Counted from the stretch's first letter, positions 1-4,692 are shown. The stretch is DNA of 6,079 bases from Spirochaetota bacterium (GCA_022704645.1 JAKJGA010000103.1:1-6079); one strand, 5' to 3'. A program made the numbers and translations. The notes: generated from the sequence alone by a model not told the origin.

Positions 1-2
1 CA

Positions 3-92
3 AATGACATGATGCTTGAAATGCATCGTGATTTCTGGACAAGCGGAAATATTTCAGCGTTTAAGCATTCTATTCATCTGGCTGGCAGGTGA
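3..92 (+). CDS. C-terminal end of an unrecognised gene (partial)
   Basis: An open frame enters from the left edge and ends at TGA 90-92, giving 29 residues that finish in FKHSIHLAGR. The tail is mixed polar and aromatic (MHRDFWTSG), looks like the end of a soluble protein, and shows no motif I recognise. The next gene starts 67 bases downstream on the same strand, so the two could be co-transcribed; there is no terminator-like hairpin between them. With so short a piece, chance openness of the frame cannot be excluded. Confidence 0.4.
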   Translation, partial: NDMMLEMHRDFWTSGNISAFKHSIHLAGR

Positions 93-159
93 AAAAATAA
101 GCACAAGAGCATAGAGTATGTTTTTGTTAAAATGTTATTAAAATCAATGGCGGGTGATT

Positions 160-837
160 ATGAATGAATCCATAGAAAATGTAATCTTTTCATGGAGCGG
201 CGGCAAGGACAGTTCAATGGCTCTTTATGAAATACTTAATCAGAAAAAATACCAGGTCAGTGCGCTCCTGACGACTGTCTCTTCCCAGTTTGACAGAATA
301 AGCATGCACGGGGTAAGAACTGTTCTTCTGGAACGACAGGCTGAAAGTCTCGGGTTGCCTCTTGAAAAAGTATTGGTTCCGTCAGGATCTTCAAATGAAG
401 AATACGAAGCCGGTATGAGGGCAGTGCTGGATAAGTACCGCGCCAATGGTATTTCCAAAGTTGTTTTCGGGGATATTTTTCTCGAAGATCTTAAAAAATA
501 CAGGGAAGAAAAACTGTCTTTGCTGGATATGGAAGCAGTGTTTCCTTTATGGAAAAAAGACACGACTGAAATTGTTTCCTGCTGCGTGAATCTCGGTTTC
601 AGAACAATTCTTACATGCGTTGATACTTCCGTTATTGATGGTGATTTCGCGGGAAGGATCATAGATGAACAGTTCATTTCTGAATTCCCGAATGATGCTG
701 ATATATGCGGCGAGAACGGAGAGTATCATTCGTTCGTATATTCGGGACCGATATTTAAAAAAGATATAAGCTTTTCCGTCGGAGAAAAAGTTCTGAGAGA
801 TAACAGATTCCGTTTTTGTGATCTAATTCCTGATTAG
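160..837 (+). CDS. DPH6-like PP-loop ATPase (diphthine--ammonia ligase family)
   Basis: A 225-residue protein of the ATP pyrophosphatase (PP-loop, adenine nucleotide alpha-hydrolase-like) superfamily. Residues 13-19 are the ATP-binding SGGKDSS loop. Further family hallmarks are HGVR at 50-53 followed by LLERQAESLGLPL, an FGDIFLEDLKKYRE segment in the middle, and CGENGEYH at 183-190 leading into FVYSGPIF, all matching the MJ0570/Diphthami_syn_2 family over its full usual length. In archaea and eukaryotes the family amidates diphthine on elongation factor 2 using ATP and ammonia. Bacterial EF-G has no diphthamide, so the substrate here is unknown; a cytosolic ATP-dependent amide ligase or adenylating enzyme is the reasonable inference. 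ATG 160 is preferred over GTG 154 because the purine-rich GGCGGGTGAT lies just before it and fits the GGTGAT part of the Shine-Dalgarno consensus; GTG 154 lies inside that stretch. No clear promoter is visible upstream. Confidence 0.9.
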   Translation: MNESIENVIFSWSGGKDSSMALYEILNQKKYQVSALLTTVSSQFDRISMHGVRTVLLERQAESLGLPLEKVLVPSGSSNEEYEAGMRAVLDKYRANGISKVVFGDIFLEDLKKYREEKLSLLDMEAVFPLWKKDTTEIVSCCVNLGFRTILTCVDTSVIDGDFAGRIIDEQFISEFPNDADICGENGEYHSFVYSGPIFKKDISFSVGEKVLRDNRFRFCDLIPD

Positions 838-856
838 GAGTTTTCCGAATCTATTT

Positions 857-929
857 GTCCGGTCCAACCCATGGATGGAATTTGCCGTAAAGAATGAACG
901 GTATGGGTTTGCCTTACAAACTGCCGGAC
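857..929. repeat. Nested inverted repeats (three-tier stem)
   Basis: Three pairs of complementary arms are nested around one centre. GTCCGG 857-862 pairs with CCGGAC 924-929, AACCCAT 866-872 with ATGGGTT 903-909, and CCGT 885-888 with ACGG 898-901. A small TGCC/GGCA hairpin (922-933) competes with the outer arm. No T-run follows, so it is not an ordinary terminator. It lies at the left edge of the hairpin-dense block and may be part of the same element. Confidence 0.5.
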
Positions 930-976
930 GGCACAGGAATGAACCCTGCAAAGCGATGCCTTAAATAAATGACCCA

Positions 977-992
977 AAGTGCGAAAGCACTT
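977..992. repeat. Perfect 6-bp hairpin with GAAA tetraloop
   Basis: AAGTGC 977-982, loop GAAA, GCACTT 987-992. Read on the plus strand, the loop is a GNRA tetraloop, which is stable in RNA. It lies just beyond the T-run of the minus-strand terminator and is one of a series of hairpins with short A-rich loops. Confidence 0.55.
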
Positions 993-1008
993 CGAATAAA
1001 GAAGAATG

Positions 1009-1044
1009 AAATAAAAAAAACAAAAACGTCCGACGTAGTCGGAC
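1009..1044 (-). terminator. Strong rho-independent terminator, minus strand
   Basis: GTCCGAC 1028-1034 and GTCGGAC 1038-1044 form a perfect 7-bp GC-rich stem with a 3-base loop. On the minus strand the stem is followed at once by G, TTTTTG, then eight T residues (complement of 1013-1027), the classic intrinsic terminator layout. On the plus strand it is followed by ACAACTCGGG, so it would not work for the DPH6-like gene. No minus-strand protein gene lies to its right before the plus-strand cassette, so whatever transcript it ends is unexplained. Confidence 0.65.
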
Positions 1045-1049
1045 ACAAC

Positions 1050-1097
1050 TCGGGCGACCGCAGCATCCGGCAAAGCCGGTGCGAGGAATTCGCCCGA
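1050..1097. repeat. Two-tier stem-loop: 8-bp outer stem, inner CCGGC/GCCGG hairpin
   Basis: TCGGGCGA 1050-1057 pairs perfectly with TCGCCCGA 1090-1097. Inside it, CCGGC 1067-1071 pairs with GCCGG 1075-1079 around an AAA loop; that inner stem can be lengthened by GCA 1063-1065 with TGC 1080-1082 across a bulged T. A stem with an internal loop and a capped inner hairpin resembles a folded RNA more than a simple terminator. Confidence 0.6.
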
Positions 1098-1100
1098 AAA

Positions 1101-1123
1101 GCACCGCGCAGCGGCGCCCTTTT
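1101..1123 (+). terminator. GC-rich hairpin followed by T-rich tract (possible terminator)
   Basis: GCACCGC 1101-1107 pairs with GCGGCGC 1111-1117 with one A-C mismatch around a GCA loop. It is followed by CCTTTTCTTT. This is the best plus-strand terminator candidate downstream of the DPH6-like gene, but it lies more than 260 bases from that gene's stop and its T-tract is interrupted. Confidence 0.3.
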
Positions 1124-1128
1124 CTTTC

Positions 1129-1163
1129 GTCCATTTCTTTTGGGCGACGCAAAAGAAATGGAC
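1129..1163. repeat. Perfect 14-bp inverted repeat
   Basis: GTCCATTTCTTTTG 1129-1142 is exactly complementary to CAAAAGAAATGGAC 1150-1163 with a 7-base loop, GGCGACG. It is the longest perfect stem in the window. Palindromes built on TTTCTTTTG and CAAAAGAAA around a GC-rich centre recur between genes in many bacteria (from memory), so this may be one copy of an interspersed repeat family. The stem is too AT-rich and lacks the trailing T-run for a typical terminator. Confidence 0.75.
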
Positions 1164-1173
1164 AAACGGATTT

Positions 1174-1192
1174 AAAGGTGTGAAACACCTTT
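1174..1192. repeat. Perfect 8-bp hairpin (AAAGGTGT/ACACCTTT)
   Basis: AAAGGTGT 1174-1181 and ACACCTTT 1185-1192 pair perfectly around a GAA loop. On the plus strand the arm runs into TTTTGTGT, a weak terminator-like tail. It has the same architecture as the hairpin at 1227-1245. Confidence 0.6.
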
Positions 1193-1199
1193 TGTGTAT

Positions 1200-1215
1200 T
1201 GCATGACACCATGCA
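1200..1215. repeat. Perfect 6-bp hairpin (TGCATG/CATGCA)
   Basis: TGCATG 1200-1205 pairs with CATGCA 1210-1215 around an ACAC loop. It sits between the two 8-bp hairpins of the block, eight bases after the previous stem. Confidence 0.5.
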
Positions 1216-1226
1216 GCTACCGGATG

Positions 1227-1245
1227 AAGGGCGTGGAACGCCCTT
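1227..1245. repeat. Perfect 8-bp hairpin (AAGGGCGT/ACGCCCTT)
   Basis: AAGGGCGT 1227-1234 and ACGCCCTT 1238-1245 pair perfectly around a GGA loop, making it the most GC-rich of the simple stems. It matches the hairpin at 1174-1192 in stem length and loop size but not in arm sequence. Weaker stems follow at 1259-1275 (ATTCT/AGAAT) and 1280-1292 (AAGG/CCTT). Confidence 0.6.
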
Positions 1246-1323
1246 TGAAAGTAACCCGATTCTCGTGGAAAGAATTTATAAGGCGAAACCTTGTTTAAAA
1301 ATCTTTATGAACTTCATTTTCAA

Positions 1324-1351
1324 TTGACATTAAAATTCAGTCAGATATATT
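1324..1351 (+). promoter_or_regulatory. Sigma-A-type promoter for the accessory cassette
   Basis: A perfect -35 TTGACA at 1324-1329 and a 5-of-6 -10 TATATT at 1346-1351 are separated by 16 bases. Transcription would start near 1358, leaving a leader of only about 20 bases that carries the AAAGGA ribosome binding site (1363-1368) before GTG 1377. A minus-strand TATAAT (complement of 1355-1360) overlaps this promoter, so divergent transcription into the hairpin block is possible. Confidence 0.65.
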
Positions 1352-1376
1352 TCAATTATATGAAAGGATATTTAAT

Positions 1377-1610
1377 GTGGTTACTAAAGAGATGAAGACA
1401 GTAAATAAAACCGAATCCTCTGCATCAAAGGTTTCAGATAAATCCGCTAAAAAAAGATCAACTGATGGATCTTTGTCCCGCAGTGATTTGCCTAGGAAGG
1501 TTACTTCCTTAAGCGCGGCAAAAGCTGCGTCAAAAGTATTGCAAAATGCCAAAGCATCCGCAAAAATAAAAAAAGCGGCTGATTGCGCTATGCCGTCAAA
1601 AGTCAAATGA
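1377..1610 (+). CDS. Small Lys/Ser/Ala-rich basic protein, first gene of the cassette
   Basis: A 77-residue protein in which Lys (16), Ser (14) and Ala (12) make up more than half of all residues, with a net charge of about +13. The N-terminal half looks disordered; from about residue 44 an alanine-rich segment (SAAKAASKVLQNAKASAKIK) could form an amphipathic helix. It has no signal peptide or membrane segment. GTG 1377 is chosen because AAAGGA lies eight bases upstream; the in-frame ATG 1392 has no well-placed ribosome binding site. It is the promoter-proximal gene and ends 12 bases before the next start, so the two are almost certainly co-expressed. I have a vague memory of similar short proteins with ASKVL repeats next to relatives of the following gene, which I cannot verify. 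The composition suits nucleic-acid or acidic-partner binding, which is inference. The function is unknown. Confidence 0.7.
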   Translation: MVTKEMKTVNKTESSASKVSDKSAKKRSTDGSLSRSDLPRKVTSLSAAKAASKVLQNAKASAKIKKAADCAMPSKVK

Positions 1611-1622
1611 GTATCATAAATT

Positions 1623-2240
1623 ATGAGCAATAATTACGATCATAGTGTTTTTATCAATGCTCCGTTTGACGAAACCTATCAGGAATTTTTGAACGCCATT
1701 ACCTTTACAATCGCTTATTGCGGTTTTTTCCCGAGATGCGCGAAGGAAGCATATGACTCCGGAGAGATCCGTATCAGAAAAATAAATAATATAATCAAAG
1801 AATGCAAGTACGGTATCCATGATATATCATGTACCGGGCTGAATAAAAATTCACTGCCTCGGTTCAATATGCCTTTTGAGCTTGGATTATTTCTCGGAGC
1901 TAGATACTTCGGTTCAAAACCAGACAATAAAAAAGCATGTTTGATTTTGGATAAAACACCTTACCGCTACCAGCAGTTTATTTCCGATATCAGCGGTCAG
2001 GATATCAGTTATCATAATGAATCAAAACAGACTCTAATAAAACTCGTTCGTGACTGGCTGGCTCATTATACCAAACTAAATCTCGCGGGCGGCAGAACCG
2101 TGCTGAAAGATTATGACCGTTTTATTTCTGATCTGCCGGAGATGTGCGCCTTTCATAATAGAACTCCGGATGAACTGACTTATGTGGAATTCCGCAAACT
2201 TGCAATTGCATGGATTGATGAGCTGTTTAATCTGCGTTAG
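1623..2240 (+). CDS. TIR/deoxyribosyltransferase-like Rossmann protein, possible effector
   Basis: A 205-residue soluble protein. Its order of motifs suggests a flavodoxin-like (TIR, nucleoside 2-deoxyribosyltransferase or SIR2-adjacent) alpha/beta fold. There is a first strand VFINAPFD (9-16), a helix, then CGFFPRCA (33-40) and EAYDSGEIRIRKI (42-54). A strand YGIHDIS (63-69) is followed by RFNMPFELGLFLG (80-92), a strand CLILD (106-110), and YRYQQFISDISGQD (114-127) before a helical C-terminal part. In TIR-like and deoxyribosyltransferase enzymes a Glu in a similar (F)ELG context is catalytic, making Glu86 the candidate here. I recognise the overall pattern as a widespread uncharacterised bacterial family but know no assigned activity; NAD or nucleotide cleavage and a role in phage defence are inference. 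The start has little Shine-Dalgarno sequence, suggesting coupling to the gene 12 bases upstream. Confidence 0.85.
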   Translation: MSNNYDHSVFINAPFDETYQEFLNAITFTIAYCGFFPRCAKEAYDSGEIRIRKINNIIKECKYGIHDISCTGLNKNSLPRFNMPFELGLFLGARYFGSKPDNKKACLILDKTPYRYQQFISDISGQDISYHNESKQTLIKLVRDWLAHYTKLNLAGGRTVLKDYDRFISDLPEMCAFHNRTPDELTYVEFRKLAIAWIDELFNLR

Positions 2241-2268
2241 TATGTTATTGATTTTAAAAGGCAATATT

Positions 2269-2787
2269 ATGAATAAAACAACAATTAGATTCCAGCAGGT
2301 CGGCGATGCTGAAAGATTTTGCGAAATTCTAAATAATGATAATTTTATTTATTTCTCAATCAGACCTTCAATCGAAGAAGAAAGAAAATATTTATCGCAG
2401 AATTTAAAAAGCAGAAAGAAGAACTTTGAATATAATTATACTATAATATATGATAAAAAAATCGCCGGTGCGATTGGAATTAAAATCAATCAGCATTCTA
2501 CGCATATCGGTGAAATCGGATATTTTATCGATGAAAACTTCTGGAACAAGGGAATCGCTTCTAACGCGGTTAAGCTTATTGAAAAAATCGGATTTAATGA
2601 ACTCAATCTTGAGCGCATTGAAATTGTGATGATGCCTGAAAATAAAGGAAGCATAAGAGTTGCGGAAAAATGCAATTATAAGAGAGAAGGGCTGCTTGCC
2701 GGTAGAATTTATAATAACGGAAAATATCATGATGCTTATATGTACGCAAAATTAAAGAATGAATATTCGCAAGCAGGCATAAACTGA
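2269..2787 (+). CDS. GNAT N-acetyltransferase, RimJ/RimL type
   Basis: A 172-residue acetyltransferase of the Acetyltransf_3 group. Acetyl-CoA binding motif A is recognisable at about 79-101 (HIGEIGYFIDENFWNKGIAS and onward). Motif B follows with LERIEIVMMPENKGSIRVAEKC (114-135), including the typical N-x-x-S at 125-128, and the end carries the YHDAYMYAKLK signature of the family. Relatives acetylate ribosomal protein N-termini, amino acids, polyamines or antibiotics, so the substrate cannot be named. ATG 2269 is preferred over the longer frame opening at 2182, because that extension lies within the end of the previous gene; AAAGG at 2257-2261 gives a normal ribosome binding site for 2269. 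It lies 28 bases after the previous gene with no terminator between, so it may be the third gene of the cassette. Its base composition looks even more AT-rich than its neighbours. Confidence 0.88.
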   Translation: MNKTTIRFQQVGDAERFCEILNNDNFIYFSIRPSIEEERKYLSQNLKSRKKNFEYNYTIIYDKKIAGAIGIKINQHSTHIGEIGYFIDENFWNKGIASNAVKLIEKIGFNELNLERIEIVMMPENKGSIRVAEKCNYKREGLLAGRIYNNGKYHDAYMYAKLKNEYSQAGIN

Positions 2788-2799
2788 TAAGATTTTGTG

Positions 2800-2824
2800 T
2801 AAAGCTTGATTGAATCTTGCTTTA
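2800..2824 (+). terminator. Imperfect hairpin after the GNAT gene (weak terminator)
   Basis: TAAAGCTTGAT pairs with ATCTTGCTTTA apart from two T-T mismatches, around a TGA loop. Only short T-runs follow. It is the only candidate for ending the accessory cassette before the next promoter. Confidence 0.3.
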
Positions 2825-2847
2825 TGATTTCAGTTTTAGTATCATTA

Positions 2848-2856
2848 TGCTATAAT
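2848..2856 (+). promoter_or_regulatory. Extended -10 promoter (TGCTATAAT)
   Basis: A perfect TATAAT at 2851-2856 is preceded by TG one base upstream, the extended -10 arrangement. The region 17 bases further upstream (TTTCAG, 2828-2833) is a poor -35, which an extended -10 can compensate. Transcription would start near 2863, just upstream of the AAGGAG ribosome binding site at 2877-2882. Confidence 0.6.
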
Positions 2857-2888
2857 ACGCGGTATTATGTATCAAAAGGAGAAATTAA

Positions 2889-3206
2889 ATGATTGCATCC
2901 GGACTTCGTTTGGCAAAATATTTTTTGATTTATTCTCTGTTTGCGCTTTTGGCTGTGATAATTCTTCTTATAGCAAAAGGCGGAGATTTAAGTTTTTTTG
3001 CAGGATTCATTCTTTATGTTACGGGAATGATTTCGTCATGTGTTTCTTTTATAATTTCGATAAGAACTTTGATTAAAAAGAAATATACTTCATCCGAACG
3101 GATTCCTCTATGTATTATTGCCGCTTTAAATGCACTCTATTTAATTTTAAGTTTAATATCTATATTGTTTGCTTTACTTCTTTTCTGTTCGTTCAGCCAT
3201 TTATAA
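2889..3206 (+). CDS. Small integral membrane protein, three predicted helices
   Basis: A 105-residue very hydrophobic protein. Membrane segments are visible at about 10-30 (YFLIYSLFALLAVIILLI), 35-60 (SFFAGFILYVTG onward) and 76-102 (LCIIAALNALYLILSLISIL onward). A basic loop, RTLIKKKYTSSER, lies between the second and third and should face the cytoplasm by the positive-inside rule. No family motif is recognised. AAGGAG lies six bases before ATG 2889, and the extended -10 promoter just upstream suggests it is transcribed on its own. The frame starting at 2867 covers the ribosome binding site and only overlaps the start of this gene, so it is not preferred. Confidence 0.75.
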   Translation: MIASGLRLAKYFLIYSLFALLAVIILLIAKGGDLSFFAGFILYVTGMISSCVSFIISIRTLIKKKYTSSERIPLCIIAALNALYLILSLISILFALLLFCSFSHL

Positions 3207-3226
3207 GAATAAAAAATCCAATTTGA

Positions 3227-3388
3227 CTTAATCTTCCGGTCGGCACAACTATTACAATGATCAACAGGCATAACACAAATATCACACCTTCAGGCAAAAC
3301 TGTTATTCTTCCGGGTGATATTCTTTCCGTTTTGGTTGAAAGAAAAAAGATACAGGAAGTTACTTTATCTGTTCTGGACAAGTTTTAA
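3227..3388 (+). pseudogene. Remnant of a TrkA-C (RCK_C) domain
   Basis: A 53-codon open stretch, bounded upstream by TGA 3224-3226 and ending at TAA 3386-3388, translates to LNLPVGTTITMINRHNTNIT followed by PSGKTVILPGDILSVLVE and a short helix. This matches the RCK_C/TrkA-C pattern closely: LP-x-G, then I-x-x-I-x-R, a hydrophobic plus P-x-G-x-T, then PGD-x-L-x-VL. That domain ends K+ uptake (Trk/Ktr) regulators, K+/H+ antiporters and some ClC chloride channels, where it binds regulatory ligands in the cytoplasm. Here it has no ribosome binding site and no suitable start; the only internal ATG (3257) would split the domain. It is best read as the surviving 3' end of a deleted transporter or channel gene. 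Which transporter it was cannot be told. Confidence 0.7.
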
Positions 3389-3406
3389 AAAAGTATATGA
3401 TCGCGT

Positions 3407-4666
3407 TTATTTATTTACGTTGATTCGTTTTGATGTGAATCTTTTTCCGCTTTCATAAATAAAAACTTCTCCGCCGGATGCAACTTCTGTTTCCCCGTGA
3501 ATCTCAAGCCATCCGCCTGAATTTAAAAGTTTTATTCTCTTTCCGTTGTATTCGTGTGTTTTATTGTCTGATGAATTTACGGGAACATGAGTGTGTCCGA
3601 AAAGAAAAGTTTCCGGTGCTGACGGAGCAGAAGCCTTATTGAAATCAGTTTCAAAGAGACGAAGCTCTTCAATTGATGAATCTATGTAATCATTGAATCG
3701 TTTTATTGTGTCAGCGTCTTTTTTTGATGTCAGATCCGAAATGTAATCCGAATTTCTGATTCTTCTCAGTCTTTTAACTGCCGAATCCGCTATAGCGTTA
3801 TATATTATTTTTCTGATAAATTTCGGAAGCTTATGCGGAACGAGATACTCAAGCATTTCCAGGATGTATTTTCTTATTAAAACGCATTTTCCGCTTGTGA
3901 TGTCTTTCTGCGTTTCAAGAATCGTTGCCGTAAAAGGTCCGGCCTGTCCAATGCCGGTTGAGCCGAGCTGGCAAAGCGGAAAATTTACTGCTACATAATC
4001 CTTCATGCAAAACGGATGCTGGATGTCTTTAATTATACGGAAAACTTCCGCAGTCATTGACCAGTATGATTCGAGATATTGCCCATGAGTCATTATAACG
4101 CTTTCATCGTCGGTGAAAAGATATACGTTCGGAAATGCGATTATAAAAGGAATGTACCCTGGAGTGCCGGGGATATTCTCCGCAATGAGATAGTCCAAAA
4201 ACATTCCGCCATAAGGTTCTTCCGAAGAACGTTTACGTACTCCTGCGAGTTTTATTCTATCTTGAAAATTTACTCCTGTTCTGTCGTCAATAAAAAGCGG
4301 AACTGACATTTTAAAAGGTCTGACATTTTGATTTGAACTTAGCTGATTGATGACGTTTGACTGATATTCGATCGTGTCCCAGATGTTGTAGTCGTGATTT
4401 CCAGGAATATAAACAAATCTTTTAGCAATTTTTTCATTTCTAAGACGGGTAAAAAAGTATGCTCCCATGCGGTAAACATCGCCGTAATCATTTACGGCAA
4501 AATCCATTATATCTCCGAGAAAGATCAGATAATCGTTGTCTTTACCCAGAGCTTCGATCAGGCATGATAAATTGCAACCGTCAACGGGATTTCTTGACTT
4601 ATCCAGTTTTACGAGTGTTGATTCAGGGTCTCCGATATGAGTGTCTGAAATTACAGCTAACTTCAT
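3407..4666 (-). CDS. Calcineurin-like metallophosphoesterase
   Basis: A 419-residue protein carrying the full dinuclear-metal signature of the calcineurin-like phosphoesterase superfamily: D8 and H10 in SDTHIGD, D52 in LGDIMD, N90 and H91 in PGNHD, H194 in MTHGQY, and H358 and H360 in GHTH. The enzyme should hydrolyse phosphomono- or diesters in the cytoplasm with two bound divalent metals. The substrate (nucleotide, lipid precursor, protein or nucleic acid) cannot be assigned. About 160 residues lie between the MTHGQY and GHTH motifs, much longer than in minimal members. They look largely helical, with a basic patch (KLPKFIRKIIYNAI, then KRLRRIRNS) that could bind a membrane surface or nucleic acid. 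There is no signal peptide. AAGGCGG, six bases before the ATG, is its ribosome binding site. It follows yihA by 26 bases and is probably the last gene of the operon. Confidence 0.88.
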   Translation of the reverse strand: MKLAVISDTHIGDPESTLVKLDKSRNPVDGCNLSCLIEALGKDNDYLIFLGDIMDFAVNDYGDVYRMGAYFFTRLRNEKIAKRFVYIPGNHDYNIWDTIEYQSNVINQLSSNQNVRPFKMSVPLFIDDRTGVNFQDRIKLAGVRKRSSEEPYGGMFLDYLIAENIPGTPGYIPFIIAFPNVYLFTDDESVIMTHGQYLESYWSMTAEVFRIIKDIQHPFCMKDYVAVNFPLCQLGSTGIGQAGPFTATILETQKDITSGKCVLIRKYILEMLEYLVPHKLPKFIRKIIYNAIADSAVKRLRRIRNSDYISDLTSKKDADTIKRFNDYIDSSIEELRLFETDFNKASAPSAPETFLFGHTHVPVNSSDNKTHEYNGKRIKLLNSGGWLEIHGETEVASGGEVFIYESGKRFTSKRINVNK

Positions 4667-4692
4667 GATAGACCGCCTTCATTTCCTTAAGT

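Larger units (their letters stand above)
838..1323. other. Hairpin-dense non-coding block
   Basis: This stretch between the DPH6-like gene and the promoter of the 77-residue protein holds no convincing gene. It does contain about ten perfect or near-perfect inverted repeats spaced roughly every 30 bases from 857 to 1292. Its centre (about 1021-1250) is visibly more GC-rich than the surrounding genes. Several frames are open here on both strands, but they simply read through the palindromes and have low-complexity or improbable compositions (runs of Phe, Arg and Ser). The block may be a composite palindromic interspersed repeat or a structured RNA; the individual stems are listed separately. 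Confidence 0.75.
1010..1348 (-). ncRNA. Candidate structured RNA on the minus strand
   Basis: The region to the right of the minus-strand terminator is a chain of hairpins with no minus-strand gene, which suggests a non-coding transcript of about 300-340 bases. A perfect TATAAT on the minus strand (complement of 1355-1360) could serve as -10, with a poor -35 (TAACCA, complement of 1378-1383) 17 bases away; that would place the 5' end near 1348. I do not recognise the structure as a named RNA class. The alternative is a palindromic repeat element that is not transcribed in its own right. The 5' end given is an inference. Confidence 0.22.

Noticed and set aside
969..1175. A 68-residue plus-strand frame through the hairpin block
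   Set aside because: It reads straight through several perfect palindromes, has no ribosome binding site, and its composition is that of translated repeat DNA.
834..1212. Three overlapping minus-strand frames of 79-83 residues
   Set aside because: They lie in different frames over the same inverted repeats, are rich in Phe, Arg, Ser and Cys without a protein-like pattern, and lack ribosome binding sites.
977..1245. Type III toxin-antitoxin RNA repeats or a CRISPR array
   Set aside because: The hairpins differ in arm sequence and spacing, so there are no tandem direct repeats, and no cas or toxN-like gene is visible.
838..1376. Insertion sequence or integron cassette boundary
   Set aside because: No transposase or integrase, no target-site duplication and no terminal inverted repeats bracketing a gene could be found.
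1360..1395. An 11-residue leader peptide frame (MKGYLMWLLKR) overlapping the start of the 77-residue gene
   Set aside because: It has no ribosome binding site, and its start would lie at or immediately beside the predicted transcription start.
1352..1630. A 92-residue minus-strand frame opposite the Lys/Ser/Ala-rich protein
   Set aside because: It is the antisense shadow of the plus-strand gene, which has a promoter and ribosome binding site; the minus frame has neither.
1010..2240. Retron (structured RNA next to a deoxyribosyltransferase-like effector)
   Set aside because: No reverse transcriptase gene is present in the window, and the hairpin block does not show a recognisable msr-msd layout.
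2182..2268. N-terminal extension of the GNAT protein
   Set aside because: It lies in the end of the preceding gene in another frame, and ATG 2269 has a proper ribosome binding site and matches the family's usual N-terminus.
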